A stretch of DNA of 13,300 bases, taken from Acidimicrobiia bacterium. Its GTDB lineage: Bacteria > Actinomycetota > Acidimicrobiia > IMCC26256 > JAENVU01. Each line of letters starts with the position of its first letter. The stretch's first letter is position 1. Below are positions 13,178-13,300 of this stretch, in pieces. The notes below the pieces were generated by a model. The model was not told where the DNA came from. It saw only the letters and a program-made list of their open reading frames with translations, and did no database searches. The translations under genes were made by a program, and so were the position numbers. Where the stretch lies: positions 1 to 13,300 of the forward strand of contig JAENVU010000238.1 of assembly GCA_016650415.1 (NCBI GenBank). The letters run 5' to 3'.

Positions 13178-13300
13178 ATGGGCAAGTACCGCGAGATCGC
13201 CAGAGATTTGCGGGAACCGGCCAAGTCGCTGCGCGAGGCCCAGCCCGAGACGTTCGCTGCGTTCGGTGCGTTGCACGAGGCGACGATGGCCGATGGTGAA
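13178..13300 (+). CDS. Probable carboxymuconolactone decarboxylase (AhpD-like) family protein, 3' truncated by window edge
   Basis: The first 41 codons are present: MGKYREIARDLREPAKSLRE, then AQPETFAAFGALHEATMADGE at the window end. AGGAGG (13162-13167) precedes the ATG at 13178 by 10 nt. The helix with F-x-A-F-x-A-L-H-x-A-x-x-A-D-G is the conserved N-terminal part of CMD/AhpD-family proteins, where it is normally followed by ...LxxKTKELIALAIA and a CxxC redox motif outside this window. Family members act as gamma-carboxymuconolactone decarboxylases or thiol peroxidases; the choice needs the missing part. It is divergent from the acyl-CoA dehydrogenase. Confidence 0.7.
   Translation, partial: MGKYREIARDLREPAKSLREAQPETFAAFGALHEATMADGE

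Noticed and set aside
13055..13276. N-terminal extension of the acyl-CoA dehydrogenase
   Set aside because: It would cross the start of the divergent gene; family length and GGAAGGAT support 13054.
1..13300. Mobile element or CRISPR array
   Set aside because: No transposase, integrase, long terminal inverted repeats or regularly spaced identical repeats were seen; base composition is even across the window.

Overview
The window comes from a high-GC actinobacterium. GC is high throughout, with G/C-rich third codon positions. The gene content fits: an F420-dependent luciferase-like oxidoreductase, a long-form CaiB/BaiF CoA-transferase, an actinobacterial PepSY protein beside a histidine kinase, a small lysine-rich protein, and several starts with no Shine-Dalgarno but a -10-like hexamer 6-9 nt upstream (leaderless style). 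The mix of COG3653 amidohydrolase, sulfatase, class I aldolase and acyl-CoA dehydrogenase suggests an environmental Acidimicrobiia (Ilumatobacter-like) chromosome, but that placement is inference. I see no insertion sequence, phage gene, CRISPR array, rRNA or tRNA.

Layout from left to right. (1) 1-1007: the ATPase end of a histidine kinase (+) converges on a secreted PepSY-domain protein (-), with two strong hairpins between the stops. (2) 1008-1135: a divergent regulatory region with a 34-bp symmetric dyad and a tandem array of four 11-bp units, a plausible response-regulator operator. (3) 1136-2967: a CaiB/BaiF CoA-transferase translationally coupled (GTGA overlap) to an NTF2/SnoaL-like protein. 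(4) 2989-3810 (-): a monoacylglycerol-lipase-type alpha/beta hydrolase. (5) 3918-6657 (+): an F420-type oxidoreductase and a COG3653 amidohydrolase. (6) 9480-6710 (-): class I fructose-bisphosphate aldolase, a 38-residue lysine-rich protein and a type I sulfatase. (7) 9590-10812 (+): an unknown 139-residue protein and a TauE/SafE (TSUP) permease. (8) 13054-10827 (-): an acyl-CoA dehydrogenase and a dienelactone-hydrolase-like hydrolase. (9) 13178-end (+): the start of a probable carboxymuconolactone-decarboxylase-family gene.

The genes form small units of one to three rather than one large operon. The common theme is catabolism of acyl-CoA, ester, amide and sulfate-ester substrates (CoA-transferase, acyl-CoA dehydrogenase, two alpha/beta hydrolases, amidohydrolase, sulfatase), with one signalling module at the left edge. 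I found no clear new multi-gene system. The points most worth following are the CoA-transferase/NTF2 pair, which resembles a BaiF/BaiE pairing at the fold level; the 11-bp array upstream of the PepSY gene; the 38-residue protein with its Shine-Dalgarno in a hairpin loop; and the recurring leaderless-type start signals.
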